Shown piece by piece: positions 45,601-53,991 of a stretch of DNA of 64,000 nucleotides (position 1 is the first letter of the stretch; every line of letters begins with the position of its first letter). Below the pieces are notes generated by a model. That model saw only the letters and a list, made by a program, of their open reading frames with translations, did no database searches and had not been told where the DNA came from. Source of the stretch: Moraxellaceae bacterium REDSEA-S32_B1 (GTDB taxonomy: Bacteria > Pseudomonadota > Gammaproteobacteria > Pseudomonadales > Moraxellaceae); NCBI GenBank assembly GCA_001626925.1, contig LUOR01000004.1, positions 1 through 64,000 on the forward strand. The letters run 5' to 3'. The position numbers and the translations under genes were made by a program.

Positions 45601-46209
45601 AGCGATCAGCGAAAACAGTTTCACGAAAGACTCGAACGCCACCGCAAGCATTAAACCGCCGTGTTGTTCGGTATTGGCGATGCGCCTCGTCCCAAATAGC
45701 ATGGCGAGAATGGCAAGCAGACCAGTCAACAGCAAGACGCTATTGGTCACAGCAAATGGGCTACTGTGTTGCTCAAGAATGATATTGGTACTCATGGCGA
45801 TGGCACGCAGTTGCAATGCCAAATAAGGCAAGATTGCCAAGACCGCAAGTAAAGTCACCAATGTCGCAAGCGAGCCCATCTTGCCATAACGTGCGGCAAT
45901 AAAGTCTGCAATCGAGGTCACGGTATGATGCTGGCGTACACGCCCTAAACGTCGCCAAATATCATAACCAAAAATCAAAAAGAGTAGCGGACCGAGATAG
46001 ATTGGCAGATAGATAATACCATCACGTGCAGCCGCACCAGTTGCACCATAAAAGGTCCAAGATGAACAATAGACGCCGAGTGTTAGACTAAAGAGAATCA
46101 TCCTGCCACGAGGACTCAATCGACTGGCATGGCGTTCACCATAAAAAGCACACGCAAATAAAATAAGTACGTAAATAGCTAATATGCCTAGAATTAATCC
46201 TGCATTCAT
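42685..46209 (-). CDS. crbS: symporter-linked hybrid sensor histidine kinase, CrbS/MxtR type
   Basis: A 1174-residue fusion. Residues 1 to about 540 form a sodium/solute symporter (SSS) domain with about 13 helices, beginning LILGILAIYVLILFACAFYGE and containing GATGAAARDGIIYLPIYLGP. A linker and a PAS domain (about 640-770, MTQGVSVVDANMCLVAWN) follow. The HisKA box has His825 in ASHDLLQPMHAARLF, and the ATPase domain has NALRYTASG and GLGLGLAIVERM. The C-terminal receiver has Asp1107 (VWLIDQHL). This plan matches CrbS (MxtR), the acetate-responsive partner of CrbR. It lies divergent from yjcH-actP with 204 bases between. Confidence 0.9.
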   Translation of the reverse strand: MNAGLILGILAIYVLILFACAFYGERHASRLSPRGRMILFSLTLGVYCSSWTFYGATGAAARDGIIYLPIYLGPLLFLIFGYDIWRRLGRVRQHHTVTSIADFIAARYGKMGSLATLVTLLAVLAILPYLALQLRAIAMSTNIILEQHSSPFAVTNSVLLLTGLLAILAMLFGTRRIANTEQHGGLMLAVAFESFVKLFSLIAVAVFFLFASKDNLHQVSRDVAETVNLVQQVGVPDTFWIQTLLAALAMICLPRQFHVAVVELKDENHINGARRWFGAYLILTILAIIPLASWAIHAPSNVLPVADAAVLMLPMSYGNDWLTLLAFLGGFSASTGMLLVSSVALSIMLSNDLIMPVLWRFNIISRHDPRMPQMLKLVRRISILAVMLLGFSFYHFFADINQLSVFGLLAFSAVAQFAPALIGGLYWRSGSKQGVCIGLLVGFSVWVYTLLMPTVLRSLPTEYLAWGQHILDHGPYHQAWLRPEALFGFSSLAPLTHGVLWSLGANMFCYYRFSRLYRPSVAEQIQAESFFFYDAKPLPTVPTAPTHSTAVETVSNLKYLANEHVSHLKIADLIALCSRIAGERSTKHAFEQFARQQMVYLDPQQLANSMWWRFSEQFLASAIGTASARTLLTTALVDNGLALGQVANILDQASQWQRFNQNLIMTMIDHMTQGVSVVDANMCLVAWNSQYLTLFDYPKELVYVGCPVADLIRYNAERGECGPGEVEEHVNKRINWMKQGSAHEFERIREDGRVIQMRGNPIEGGGFVTTYADITAFRENEAILEARVSERTAQLEHALDEQHLALQQADQANKSKSRFLAAASHDLLQPMHAARLFSAALEQSAFHADDQKTLEQLDRALFGAESMLSALLDIAKLEGGSIKPNRRTYNLQDLLSDLRLQFSAIAEQRQIELHIHDTHFWIDTDPQWIRRILQNFVSNALRYTASGRVVVGVLRSTSQNGHIRIGVWDTGPGIPEAQQHKLFKEFERGGHESPWGEQGLGLGLAIVERMTHVLNYSVQVNSQVGKGSSFILEVPTVVAPAVQQAMPSNFTAPQKSLKILCLDNDPTILDGMQNLLQKWGYQVYTALDTTQALDVLNTHEIHVWLIDQHLNDEQYGLDFIQSHQQKHIPTALITADSDPDLPEKLKAMNIALLKKPLKPAALRAFLSSIKLQNP

Positions 46210-46413
46210 CCGTGCTTCGCCGAGTCTGATTCCACTACATCATACCTGAAATTTGCACAAAATCGTGCCTGTAGATTGTTGAAATCTCGACCAAAGTCTA
46301 AGTGAACAGTTGCTAAGCAGTTGCTAACGTGGCTTACATCAAAAAAACCAATGGCATTTGCCGTGAAGGAAAATTGACTAAGTTTTAGTCATACACGTTA
46401 GGAGAAATGAGAT

Positions 46414-46776
46414 ATGGATGATGCTCATGTACAGGAAATTTTAAGGAACCCCAAGTTCCAAGAGTTGGTGCAAAAACAGCGCAAGCTGAGTTGGGCGCTG
46501 ACCATCTTAATGTTAGTGATTTATTTCGGCTTTATTTTATTGGTCGCTTATAACCCTGATTTTTTGCATAGCTCATTTAGTGGTGTGATCACGTGGGGGA
46601 TTCCGCTCGGTATCGGTGTGATCGTCGCATCGTTTGTACTGTGCTGGGTGTATTCCGTGATCTGTAATAAAGCATTTGATCGTTTGAACAGCGAAGCCAT
46701 TCGTGAAGTGAATGAAATTTTGCATACGCAGAAAAATGCAGCTTCACAAAACAGCGCAAACAAAGGAGCTGAATAA
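46414..46776 (+). CDS. yjcH: DUF485 membrane protein (YjcH)
   Basis: A 120-residue protein with two hydrophobic helices (about 28-48 and 62-86). The start [35 protein letters not shown] and the DFL...[11 protein letters not shown] segment are diagnostic of DUF485/YjcH, which accompanies actP in many bacteria. Its exact role with the symporter is unknown. Its stop overlaps the actP start by one base (TAATG). TAGGAGAAATGAG precedes its ATG. Confidence 0.93.
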   Translation: MDDAHVQEILRNPKFQELVQKQRKLSWALTILMLVIYFGFILLVAYNPDFLHSSFSGVITWGIPLGIGVIVASFVLCWVYSVICNKAFDRLNSEAIREVNEILHTQKNAASQNSANKGAE

Positions 46777-48497
46777 TGATCAAGGTCAATAATACTTTGA
46801 AAATGATGCTCACCACAGCATCAGCAAGCATGATCAGCTTGAGCGCAATTGCAGCGCCAACGGTCGGTGAAACTGAAAAACAGGCGACCAACTGGATTGC
46901 CATTATCATGTTTGTGCTGTTCGTCGGTCTGACACTATTTATCACCAAATGGGCGGCAAAACGTACTCAATCGACCAAAGATTTCTATACCGCAGGTGGT
47001 GGGATTACAGGTTTCCAAAACGGTCTGGCGATCGCAGGGGACTTTATGTCGGCGGCATCCTTTCTTGGGATTTCGGCGATGGTGTTTAGCTCAGGCTATG
47101 ATGGATTGCTCTATTCACTCGGCTTTATGGTCGGTTGGCCAATCGTCCTATTCTTGATTGCAGAACGTCTGCGTAATCTCGGGAAATATAACTTCTCTGA
47201 TGTGGCATCGTTCCGTTTGGAAGAGCGTCCAGTACGTGCCATGGCAGCGGTCAACTCATTAGTTGTTGTCGCATTCTACTTGATCGCACAGATGGTTGGT
47301 GCAGGTCAGTTGATCAAATTACTCTTCGGTTTGGATTATAACATTGCAGTCGTAATCGTCGGTTTACTGATGATGGCATACGTGATGTTCGGCGGTATGC
47401 TTGCAACGACTTGGGTACAAATCATCAAAGCGGTACTGCTACTTTCAGGTGCATCATTCATGGCATTCATGGTGATGAAGCATGTCGGCTTTAGCTTTGC
47501 GGAAATGTTTAACCAAGCGATTAATGTCTTTGGTGAAGTGCATAACAAAACCACAGAAGAAGCCACTCAAATCATGGGACCTGGTGGTCTGGTCAAAGGA
47601 CCACTTGATGCGATCTCACTTGGTTTGGCATTGATGTTTGGTACAGCAGGTTTGCCACATATCTTGATGCGTTTCTTTACTGTAAAAGATGCGAAGGAAG
47701 CACGTAAATCTGTGGTCTTTGCTACTGGATTTATCGGTTATTTCTACCTATTGACCTTTATCATTGGTTTCGGTGCAATCTTACTGGTTGCGAATAACCC
47801 TGCATATATTGATCAAGCAAAAACTGCTATCACAGGTAGCTTGCAGTTGATCGGTGGTAGCAACATGGCTGCGGTACATTTGGGTCATGCAGTCGGCGGT
47901 AATATCTTCTTAGGCTTTATCTCTGCGGTTGCTTTTGCGACGATCCTTGCGGTAGTTGCAGGTTTGACTTTGGCAGGTGCGTCTGCGGTATCGCATGACT
48001 TGTATGCCAATGTATTCAAACGTGGTCAAGTGACAGAGCAACAAGAGCTCAAAGTATCGAAAATGGCAACGCTTGGCTTGGCGATCTTCGCGATGCTACT
48101 CGGTATCATGTTTGAGAAACAAAACGTGGCATTCATGGTTGGCTTGGCATTTGCGGTCGCTGCATCTGCAAACTTCCCAGTATTGATCTTGTCAATGTTC
48201 TGGCGTGGTTTAACAACTCGTGGTGCAGTGATCGGTGGTTGGGCTGGTTTGATCAGTGCCTTGATCTTGATCTTCCTGACCAAAGCGGTTTGGGTGGATA
48301 CCTTGAAGCTTGGCGAGCAAGCACCACTTGATATGAGTAATCCTGCATTGTTCTCGATGTTGATTTCATTCTTTGCATGTTGGTTCTTCTCGATCACGGA
48401 TAAGTCTGCTCGTGCACAGCAAGAGCAAGCGAAATATGATGCGCAGTTCGTGCGTTCAATGACGGGTATCGGTGCATCAGGTGCGTCAGATCACTAA
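46776..48497 (+). CDS. actP: cation/acetate symporter
   Basis: A 573-residue SSS-family permease that brings acetate and glyoxylate in with sodium or protons. An N-terminal signal-like helix (about 1-28, [13 protein letters not shown]) precedes 13 membrane helices. Motifs: [87 protein letters not shown] and [25 protein letters not shown]. All match ActP (YjcG). It is coupled to yjcH and probably under CrbS/CrbR control, as is known in other Gammaproteobacteria. Confidence 0.93.
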   Translation: MIKVNNTLKMMLTTASASMISLSAIAAPTVGETEKQATNWIAIIMFVLFVGLTLFITKWAAKRTQSTKDFYTAGGGITGFQNGLAIAGDFMSAASFLGISAMVFSSGYDGLLYSLGFMVGWPIVLFLIAERLRNLGKYNFSDVASFRLEERPVRAMAAVNSLVVVAFYLIAQMVGAGQLIKLLFGLDYNIAVVIVGLLMMAYVMFGGMLATTWVQIIKAVLLLSGASFMAFMVMKHVGFSFAEMFNQAINVFGEVHNKTTEEATQIMGPGGLVKGPLDAISLGLALMFGTAGLPHILMRFFTVKDAKEARKSVVFATGFIGYFYLLTFIIGFGAILLVANNPAYIDQAKTAITGSLQLIGGSNMAAVHLGHAVGGNIFLGFISAVAFATILAVVAGLTLAGASAVSHDLYANVFKRGQVTEQQELKVSKMATLGLAIFAMLLGIMFEKQNVAFMVGLAFAVAASANFPVLILSMFWRGLTTRGAVIGGWAGLISALILIFLTKAVWVDTLKLGEQAPLDMSNPALFSMLISFFACWFFSITDKSARAQQEQAKYDAQFVRSMTGIGASGASDH

Positions 48498-48537
48498 CTT
48501 TGATCAGCGAACAGTGTAAAATTATTCAAACCATTAA

Positions 48538-48566
48538 GAAGCCGATACAGAGTGATCGGCTTTTTT
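48538..48566 (+). terminator. actP terminator
   Basis: Stem GCCGAT/ATCGGC with an 8-base loop followed by T6, 43 bases after the actP stop. Confidence 0.85.
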
Positions 48567-48599
48567 ATACATAAAATATGGAAATATAGTCAGAGAACT

Positions 48600-48690
48600 T
48601 AAATCCTGCTACAGCGTTAACCTCGCTCACAGTACTATTTGTATACCTTTGCTCGGTTGGCTTGTATCAGAAATTAATTTCTTCGACTAT
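48600..48690. repeat. dispersed imperfect palindrome, copy B
   Basis: A second copy of the palindrome near 41.5 kb. It shares ACAGCGTTAACCTCGCTC, a GTAC-TATTT-GTATAC centre (about 48632-48645), CTCGGTTGGCTTGTAT and AATTAATTTCTTCGACTA. It lies right after the actP terminator and ends 28 bases before the leucine-rich-repeat pseudogene. Confidence 0.6.
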
Positions 48691-48717
48691 AACTCGAATA
48701 TTCTGCGTGGAATAACA

Positions 48718-49785
48718 ATGTCGAAACTCGAGCAAAACCTTAAAAAAAATTCCCAAGATCCTTTAGCGATTCGATGGCTATACTTTGAAAACTATGATGA
48801 TGAAATTCAAAAGCAAGTAGCACAATGCTTAAATCTTGAAAAACTGAGTATTTCATTTTTGGACATCACACAGATTTCTCATTTTGTCAGTAAGTTACCA
48901 AAATTCAAATCGTTTGATTTTTTTGGATGTCGGGATTTAGATTGGATTACAAACCGCTCCCAATATCCTGGATTAAAAATTTTGGGCGCACATTGCAAAA
49001 CCATCACACAAGTCAAACAGATCGCTGAATTATCGCAATTAGAGCATTTGACGATGACAGGGGGATGTCTGTAAGCTTCCTCAGAGTTTTAGTCAACTTA
49101 AAAATTTACAGTCATTAGAATTGTTTGCGTTGCCGTTAAAGACAATACCTGAAGTATTGATGGAATTACCCAATTTTAAGACTTTATTTGTGAATACAGG
49201 TGATACCGGTCTTGATTTTGATCAAGTGGTCGATGTGTTAAAGCAATTTTAAAAATTAGCGAGTTTCAAATTAGTCACGCCAAACTTAAAGTTGAGTGAA
49301 AAAATATCGGCATTACAAAAACTTAAAAGTTATACTTGTCTGGTAAGGGACTAGAAAAAATTCCTATTGAGTTGTATCAACTGCACCAATTGACGGAATT
49401 GGATTTAGCAATGAATCCGCTACATCATATGCCAAAGAAGATAGGGCAATTATCACAATTAAGAGTATTAAAGTTTAATTTTAATTGGTCGAATCGCATT
49501 GATCTAAGTCATCTGATGGATGAATTACATCAATTCACAAAGTTAAGAACATTACACCTATGGTCTTGTAAGAGCTTAAAACAATTGCCGAGCAATATTT
49601 CGGCATGTACACAGCTTCAAGAGTTGAATGTCGATAATAATTTACTAAGCGATGTGCCTGATACGCTATATGACATGATTTGGTTAAAGAAGTTAAGACT
49701 CAGTACCAATCCGATCCAAGAGGATATAAAGCAAAAGTTACAAGATTGGGCAGATCTAAATGTTATTCGGTTAATCGTGGATTAA
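48718..49785 (+). pseudogene. leucine-rich-repeat protein gene with three lesions
   Basis: Three frames in order make one LRR protein of about 355 residues: MSKLEQNLKKNSQDPLAIRW and the following repeats; then LPQSFSQLKNLQSLEL and LMELPNFKTLFV; then GLEKIPIELYQLHQLTELDLAMN, LPSNISACTQLQELNVDNN and LPDTLYDMIWLKKLRLSTNP-like repeats. The breaks are an apparent +1 in the G5 run at 49060-49064, a TAA at 49250-49252 where AAA would give KQFKKLASF, and a -1 near 49336 (TTG restored by one T). Cytosolic LRR proteins often bind other proteins; the original role is unknown. Base composition is AT-rich. Decay has probably been recent because the frames stay clean. Confidence 0.75.
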
Positions 49786-49814
49786 ATTCGAGTGTGGATT
49801 GATAATCCAAGACG

Positions 49815-49841
49815 AAAAAATACCGCTCGAAAGCGGTATTT
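49815..49841. terminator. purC terminator, convergent with LRR pseudogene
   Basis: Stem TACCGCT/AGCGGTA with a CGAA loop, flanked by A6 on the left, so the minus-strand transcript ends in T6. It lies 26 bases beyond the purC stop. Confidence 0.85.
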
Positions 49842-49866
49842 AGGATATTTGCTGAGATGTTTTTTA

Positions 49867-50586
49867 TTAGATGTCTTTAAGATCAACACCAATACGAGTA
49901 GCAACTTCTTCATAAGCTTCAACCACACCCCCTAAACCTTGGCGGAAACGATCTTTATCAAGCTTCTTCTTGGTGTCTTTGTCCCATAGACGGCAACCAT
50001 CTGGAGAGAATTCATCTCCAAGCACGATGCGATCGTGGAATACACCAAATTCAAGTTTGAAATCCACCAAGATCATGTTGCCTTGATCAAAGATTTTGCT
50101 CAAAACATCATTGACTTGATAGGTCAGCTCTTTCATTTTTGCCAATTGATCTTCATTCGCCCAGCCAAGTGCAATCGCTTGTGATTCATTGACCATTGGA
50201 TCGCCCAACGCATCATCTTTGAAAAACAACTCAAAAGTTGGCGGGGTCAATTGTTTGCCTTCTTCTACACCAAGACGACGGCACAGTGAACCAGCTGCAT
50301 AGTTGCGAATCACGCACTCTACAGGAATCATGTCGAGTTTTTTCACCAAAACTTCGTTCGGGCTCAGCAATTCTTCAAAGTGTGTTTCGATGCCTGCATC
50401 TGCTAACTTTTTCATAATAAATGCGTTGAAAAGGTTATTCACTTTACCCTTACGGTCAAGCTGTTCGATCTTTTCACCATTAAATGCAGATGCATCATCC
50501 CGGAACACCAAAATCAGGTGATCAGGATTGTCGGTTTCGTAGACTGATTTTGCTTTTCCAGTGTAGAGCAAGGCTTGTTTAGACAT
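49867..50586 (-). CDS. purC: SAICAR synthetase (phosphoribosylaminoimidazole-succinocarboxamide synthase)
   Basis: A 239-residue enzyme of purine synthesis joining CAIR and aspartate with ATP. Family motifs: [30 protein letters not shown] (ATP loop), [19 protein letters not shown] and [30 protein letters not shown]. Length is as in E. coli. It lies downstream of bamC in the same direction, 40 bases apart, in the dapA-bamC-purC order known from E. coli, so the genes are probably co-transcribed. Confidence 0.96.
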   Translation of the reverse strand: MSKQALLYTGKAKSVYETDNPDHLILVFRDDASAFNGEKIEQLDRKGKVNNLFNAFIMKKLADAGIETHFEELLSPNEVLVKKLDMIPVECVIRNYAAGSLCRRLGVEEGKQLTPPTFELFFKDDALGDPMVNESQAIALGWANEDQLAKMKELTYQVNDVLSKIFDQGNMILVDFKLEFGVFHDRIVLGDEFSPDGCRLWDKDTKKKLDKDRFRQGLGGVVEAYEEVATRIGVDLKDI

Positions 50587-50626
50587 GGGTGAACCTTAAA
50601 TATGTGAGGCGTTCGTAGAGCGCAGA

Positions 50627-51220
50627 TTAAGCAGGCCAGTTTTGAAAAATCAGTGCAAGAATTTCACTAGCAACGTCGCGATCTGCAAAATTATTGTCGG
50701 TATTATATACGCCTAAGGTGTTACTTGCACCTGATGGCGTCAAACGAAGTTGATAATTTTCATCTTGATAACGAATTTGCGTGACATTAGGCGTTTCACC
50801 TGCTTCAGTCTCAAAGTTGGAAGCACTCACCGCAGCAGCGACATATTCCCAAACTTGATTGGCGCCACCATCGATCTTGAGCAGTGGAATACCGTTACCA
50901 TCTTGAACTAATTGTGGGCGTGATGGTGCAGTTCCTGTGCTTGTTGCTGTCGCCGTAGCAACTGGCTCGGGGCGTGGCAGATCAAAGCGATTGCCTTTTT
51001 GATTGCTAAAATCGGGTGCTTGCTCAAGTGCACGTGGGTCAACTTCAGGTGCAGGATATAAGGCACTTTGCGGACGCATTTGTAAGTTTTCAGGGACTTT
51101 TAAAGGTGGCACAGTTTTCGCCGATTTATAGTCTAATGAACTGTTGTCTATCGCAAGACGTGAACAACCGAACAAACTCATCGATACCAATCCAAGTATG
51201 ACTACAATACGTAACTGCAT
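50627..51220 (-). CDS. bamC: outer-membrane assembly lipoprotein BamC-like (short)
   Basis: A 197-residue lipoprotein. The signal VILGLVSMSLFGC has a clear lipobox with Cys19. The unstructured N-terminal part (about 20-60, LDYKSAKTVPPLKVPENL) resembles the segment of BamC that binds BamD. A Pro/Ala/Thr-rich linker (about 85-105) and one helix-grip-like domain (about 110-195) follow. E. coli BamC (344) has two such domains, so one is missing here. The dapA-nlpB(bamC)-purC order supports the call strongly. Confidence 0.82.
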   Translation of the reverse strand: MQLRIVVILGLVSMSLFGCSRLAIDNSSLDYKSAKTVPPLKVPENLQMRPQSALYPAPEVDPRALEQAPDFSNQKGNRFDLPRPEPVATATATSTGTAPSRPQLVQDGNGIPLLKIDGGANQVWEYVAAAVSASNFETEAGETPNVTQIRYQDENYQLRLTPSGASNTLGVYNTDNNFADRDVASEILALIFQNWPA

Positions 51221-51294
51221 AAATTTTCGCTCTATTTATTTCGATTTAGGTCAATTTTATCATCAACTTAATGATTGTTAAGGCACTACAAAAA

Positions 51295-52200
51295 TCACAC
51301 TGATTCAAGAATATGCGTTGCTTGTAACGCTTCACGAACTGGTGTGCGATATTGCTCTGCCAATGGTGTCAGCGGTAGACGAATACCCGTGCCCATTTTG
51401 CCCATTTCATGAAGTGCCCATTTTACAGGGATTGGGTTGGATTCACAGAATAAAATGTCATGTAATTGTGCGACTTGTGTATTGAGGCGATGCGCTTCAG
51501 CTTTATTGTCACTGAGCGCAGCTTCACACATTTGGCTCATGGCATGTGGAGCGACATTTGCGGTCACTGAAATATTGCCTTTAGCACCCGCAAGGATGAG
51601 CTCCCAAGCAGTTGGGTCATCACCAGAGAACACCACCATGTCAGCCACATCCAAATGATGAATCAGTTGAATGCCACGTGGAATATCACCTGTGGCATCT
51701 TTAACACCAATAATGTTTGGGATTTTTGACAAACGCACTACAGTTTCATTGTCCATGTCGACACCTGTACGGCCTGGAACATTGTACAAAATCTGAGGTA
51801 TATCAACGGCTTCAGCAATAGTTTTGTAATGCTGATATAACCCTTCTTGGGTCGGTTTATTGTAATATGGCGTCACCAAAAGCGCTGCATCTGCGCCAAC
51901 TTCTTTGGCAGCCTGTGTCAGCTCGATCGCTTCACTGGTCGAATTTGCACCTGTGCCTGCGATGATCGGAATGCGTTTGTCTGCAATACGAACGATCTCA
52001 GCGATGACTTTGATGTGTTCATCCATACTTAATGTCGATGCTTCTCCAGTCGTACCGACAGCAACGATGCTGTGCGTACCTTGCTCAATATGCCATTCGA
52101 CAAGCTGCTTTAGCCCTGCCCAATCCACGTTGCCATCTTCTAACATTGGGGTGACAATTGCGACGATTGAACCATGAATGGTTGTTGCTAGCTGAGTCAT
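51295..52200 (-). CDS. dapA: 4-hydroxy-tetrahydrodipicolinate synthase
   Basis: A 301-residue TIM-barrel enzyme condensing pyruvate with aspartate semialdehyde, the first committed step to lysine and diaminopimelate. Conserved parts: GSIVAIVTPM, VAVGTTGEASTLSMDEH, LLVTPYYNKPTQEGLYQH (catalytic Tyr), ILYNVPGRTGVDM and IIGVKDATGDI, with the Schiff-base Lys. The ATG at 52200 starts MTQLATTIHG; an in-frame start ten codons upstream is not conserved. bamC follows after 74 bases. Confidence 0.95.
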   Translation of the reverse strand: MTQLATTIHGSIVAIVTPMLEDGNVDWAGLKQLVEWHIEQGTHSIVAVGTTGEASTLSMDEHIKVIAEIVRIADKRIPIIAGTGANSTSEAIELTQAAKEVGADAALLVTPYYNKPTQEGLYQHYKTIAEAVDIPQILYNVPGRTGVDMDNETVVRLSKIPNIIGVKDATGDIPRGIQLIHHLDVADMVVFSGDDPTAWELILAGAKGNISVTANVAPHAMSQMCEAALSDNKAEAHRLNTQVAQLHDILFCESNPIPVKWALHEMGKMGTGIRLPLTPLAEQYRTPVREALQATHILESV

Positions 52201-52572
52201 TTTAAAACACGATCCTATAATGGCATCCAAAAAAGCTATTTATGAACAGTCGAAGTGTGCTGACGACGAGTCATGAATTATCAGAAATAAATACTCTTAC
52301 GTGAAAATAGCGGATGCTTTTCATTTGAAAAAATTCTATGTAAATCAATTGCTGTGATTTAAAAAAGCGTTATTTCCCAATGGGTCCTTTTAATAAATGC
52401 AAGTAGACAATGATTGATTACATCGATCTTTGATTATGAACTATGCTGGGTTGAAGAACAATAGTGTTTTTACCTGTGCATTGTTATCAAAATCACCGTT
52501 GTGAGGTATCTTTTGATAAAAAAATAGTTCAAGCTGAATTTGAAATCAATTACTTTAAAAGCAAGCATTCAT
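52201..52572. other. intergenic region upstream of dapA
   Basis: A 372-base AT-rich gap between leftward dapA and the end of the leftward DUF445 gene. It must hold the dapA promoter and possibly a DUF445 terminator. I see no gene, RNA, strong hairpin or repeat in it. Confidence 0.4.
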
Positions 52573-53802
52573 TTATAGCATAAACAGAATTTGCATCTCA
52601 CCAACCAAGAAGCCAAGCACCGCACCTACAATGATCAGCGCCCATTCATCTTCTTTAAATGCAGGGCGGAGCATACCTTCAAACTCTTCGGGTGTCAGAC
52701 GTTGCATCCGTGTGATCAAGGTGTTTCGAATATCCATGGCATCTTCGGCATAGGATTCCATCGATTTCATGGTTTCAGGTAAACGCTCCATGATGCGCTC
52801 TGCCACTTTGGTTTTGAGGACTTGATATTTTGCACCGCCAATAGCGTAAACGACTAGTGGACGCACGATGCCTGCCTCAATATCAATCTCTTTACGCACA
52901 TGACGGTTTACTAAGCTAATGACACTATCAGAGCGAGGGCCAGTGAATAGCTCTTCAAGCAAATGACGAGAAGTCAATAACTGCTTAGAAATCAATGCTG
53001 CATAGTCTGCTGCAACTTCATTCTGACGTTTGATGAATAAACCTTGCCATGTGTAGCCAAAGACTTTTTTGGGTTGAAGCGGACGGAACATCATCTGCAA
53101 AGCCAGCCAGTCACTAAAGAAACCGACAAATCCGCCAAATAATGGCAACATCCACGGATATTGTCCTTGAGTAAGTATCCAGCACGTCATTTGTACTAGA
53201 CCGATAGCGAATCCAAACACAAAGCCAACATTCATAAAGAATTTAAACTCTTCTCGACCGACTTTTTTAAAGATGTCATTGAGTAAGCGTTTGTCTTTCA
53301 TCAAGTTGTTAATGACCATGTGCTTAATATCAAAATATTGCACCACATCTTTTTGAATGTCTGCCATGACTTGCTCAACGATCTCAGGCGCTTTGCTTTT
53401 TACACGGCTAATTAAACGTTGTCTTGCAAACTCAGGCATTCCTTCCCAAAGTCCAGGATGTTGTTCTTGGGCGACTTCACGAGTGATGTCTTCAGCCGCA
53501 GCCATGAGGGGCAGTTCGATTTCCTTGGCGATGCGTTCGGGGTCAAGTCGAGCAAATATTTCTTCGGGCTTGATTAACTTTGACGTCATCAAATCCACGG
53601 CAATGGTTGCCATTTTTTCAGCTTTACGTGGCACGATACCTTGCCAGCCGAAAATCGGCTTGATGCCTTTGAATTCTAAAGGTGCAAACATCATTTGAAT
53701 TGCAACGACTTTGGTCACATAACCAATGATGCCACTAATAAACGGGATGGAAATATATAGCCAAAAATTCTGTTGAAAGTCTGCCCAAATAGCGTCGAAC
53801 AT
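52573..53802 (-). CDS. DUF445 family membrane protein
   Basis: A 409-residue protein. It begins MFDAIWADFQQNFWLYISIPFISGIIGYVTKVVAIQMMFAPLEFKG, and the pattern recurs at about 220-270 (LPLFGGFVGFFSDWLALQMMFRPLQP), a duplication usual in DUF445. The N-terminal and C-terminal helices (about 14-36, 195-215 and 390-408) are membrane-spanning, with a long soluble helical part between them. The function is unknown. The ATG at 53802 follows AGGAAAAG; a frame opening at 53889 is a leader. It is monocistronic. Confidence 0.82.
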   Translation of the reverse strand: MFDAIWADFQQNFWLYISIPFISGIIGYVTKVVAIQMMFAPLEFKGIKPIFGWQGIVPRKAEKMATIAVDLMTSKLIKPEEIFARLDPERIAKEIELPLMAAAEDITREVAQEQHPGLWEGMPEFARQRLISRVKSKAPEIVEQVMADIQKDVVQYFDIKHMVINNLMKDKRLLNDIFKKVGREEFKFFMNVGFVFGFAIGLVQMTCWILTQGQYPWMLPLFGGFVGFFSDWLALQMMFRPLQPKKVFGYTWQGLFIKRQNEVAADYAALISKQLLTSRHLLEELFTGPRSDSVISLVNRHVRKEIDIEAGIVRPLVVYAIGGAKYQVLKTKVAERIMERLPETMKSMESYAEDAMDIRNTLITRMQRLTPEEFEGMLRPAFKEDEWALIIVGAVLGFLVGEMQILFML

Positions 53803-53991
53803 TTTTTCTTTTCCTAAGTGCTTCACGCTTGTGCTGAGATTAAAATAACTCGATGTAAAAGCTGTGAAATAAATATCTTGCAAAACCAAAGTGGTGATTT
53901 TAACAGCAAATTACATAAAATATACTTGCACTGGAAAATATAGTTTGTACGCGCAAAGTCAATATTTCTCTTATATGCTTCTCAAAAAGTC

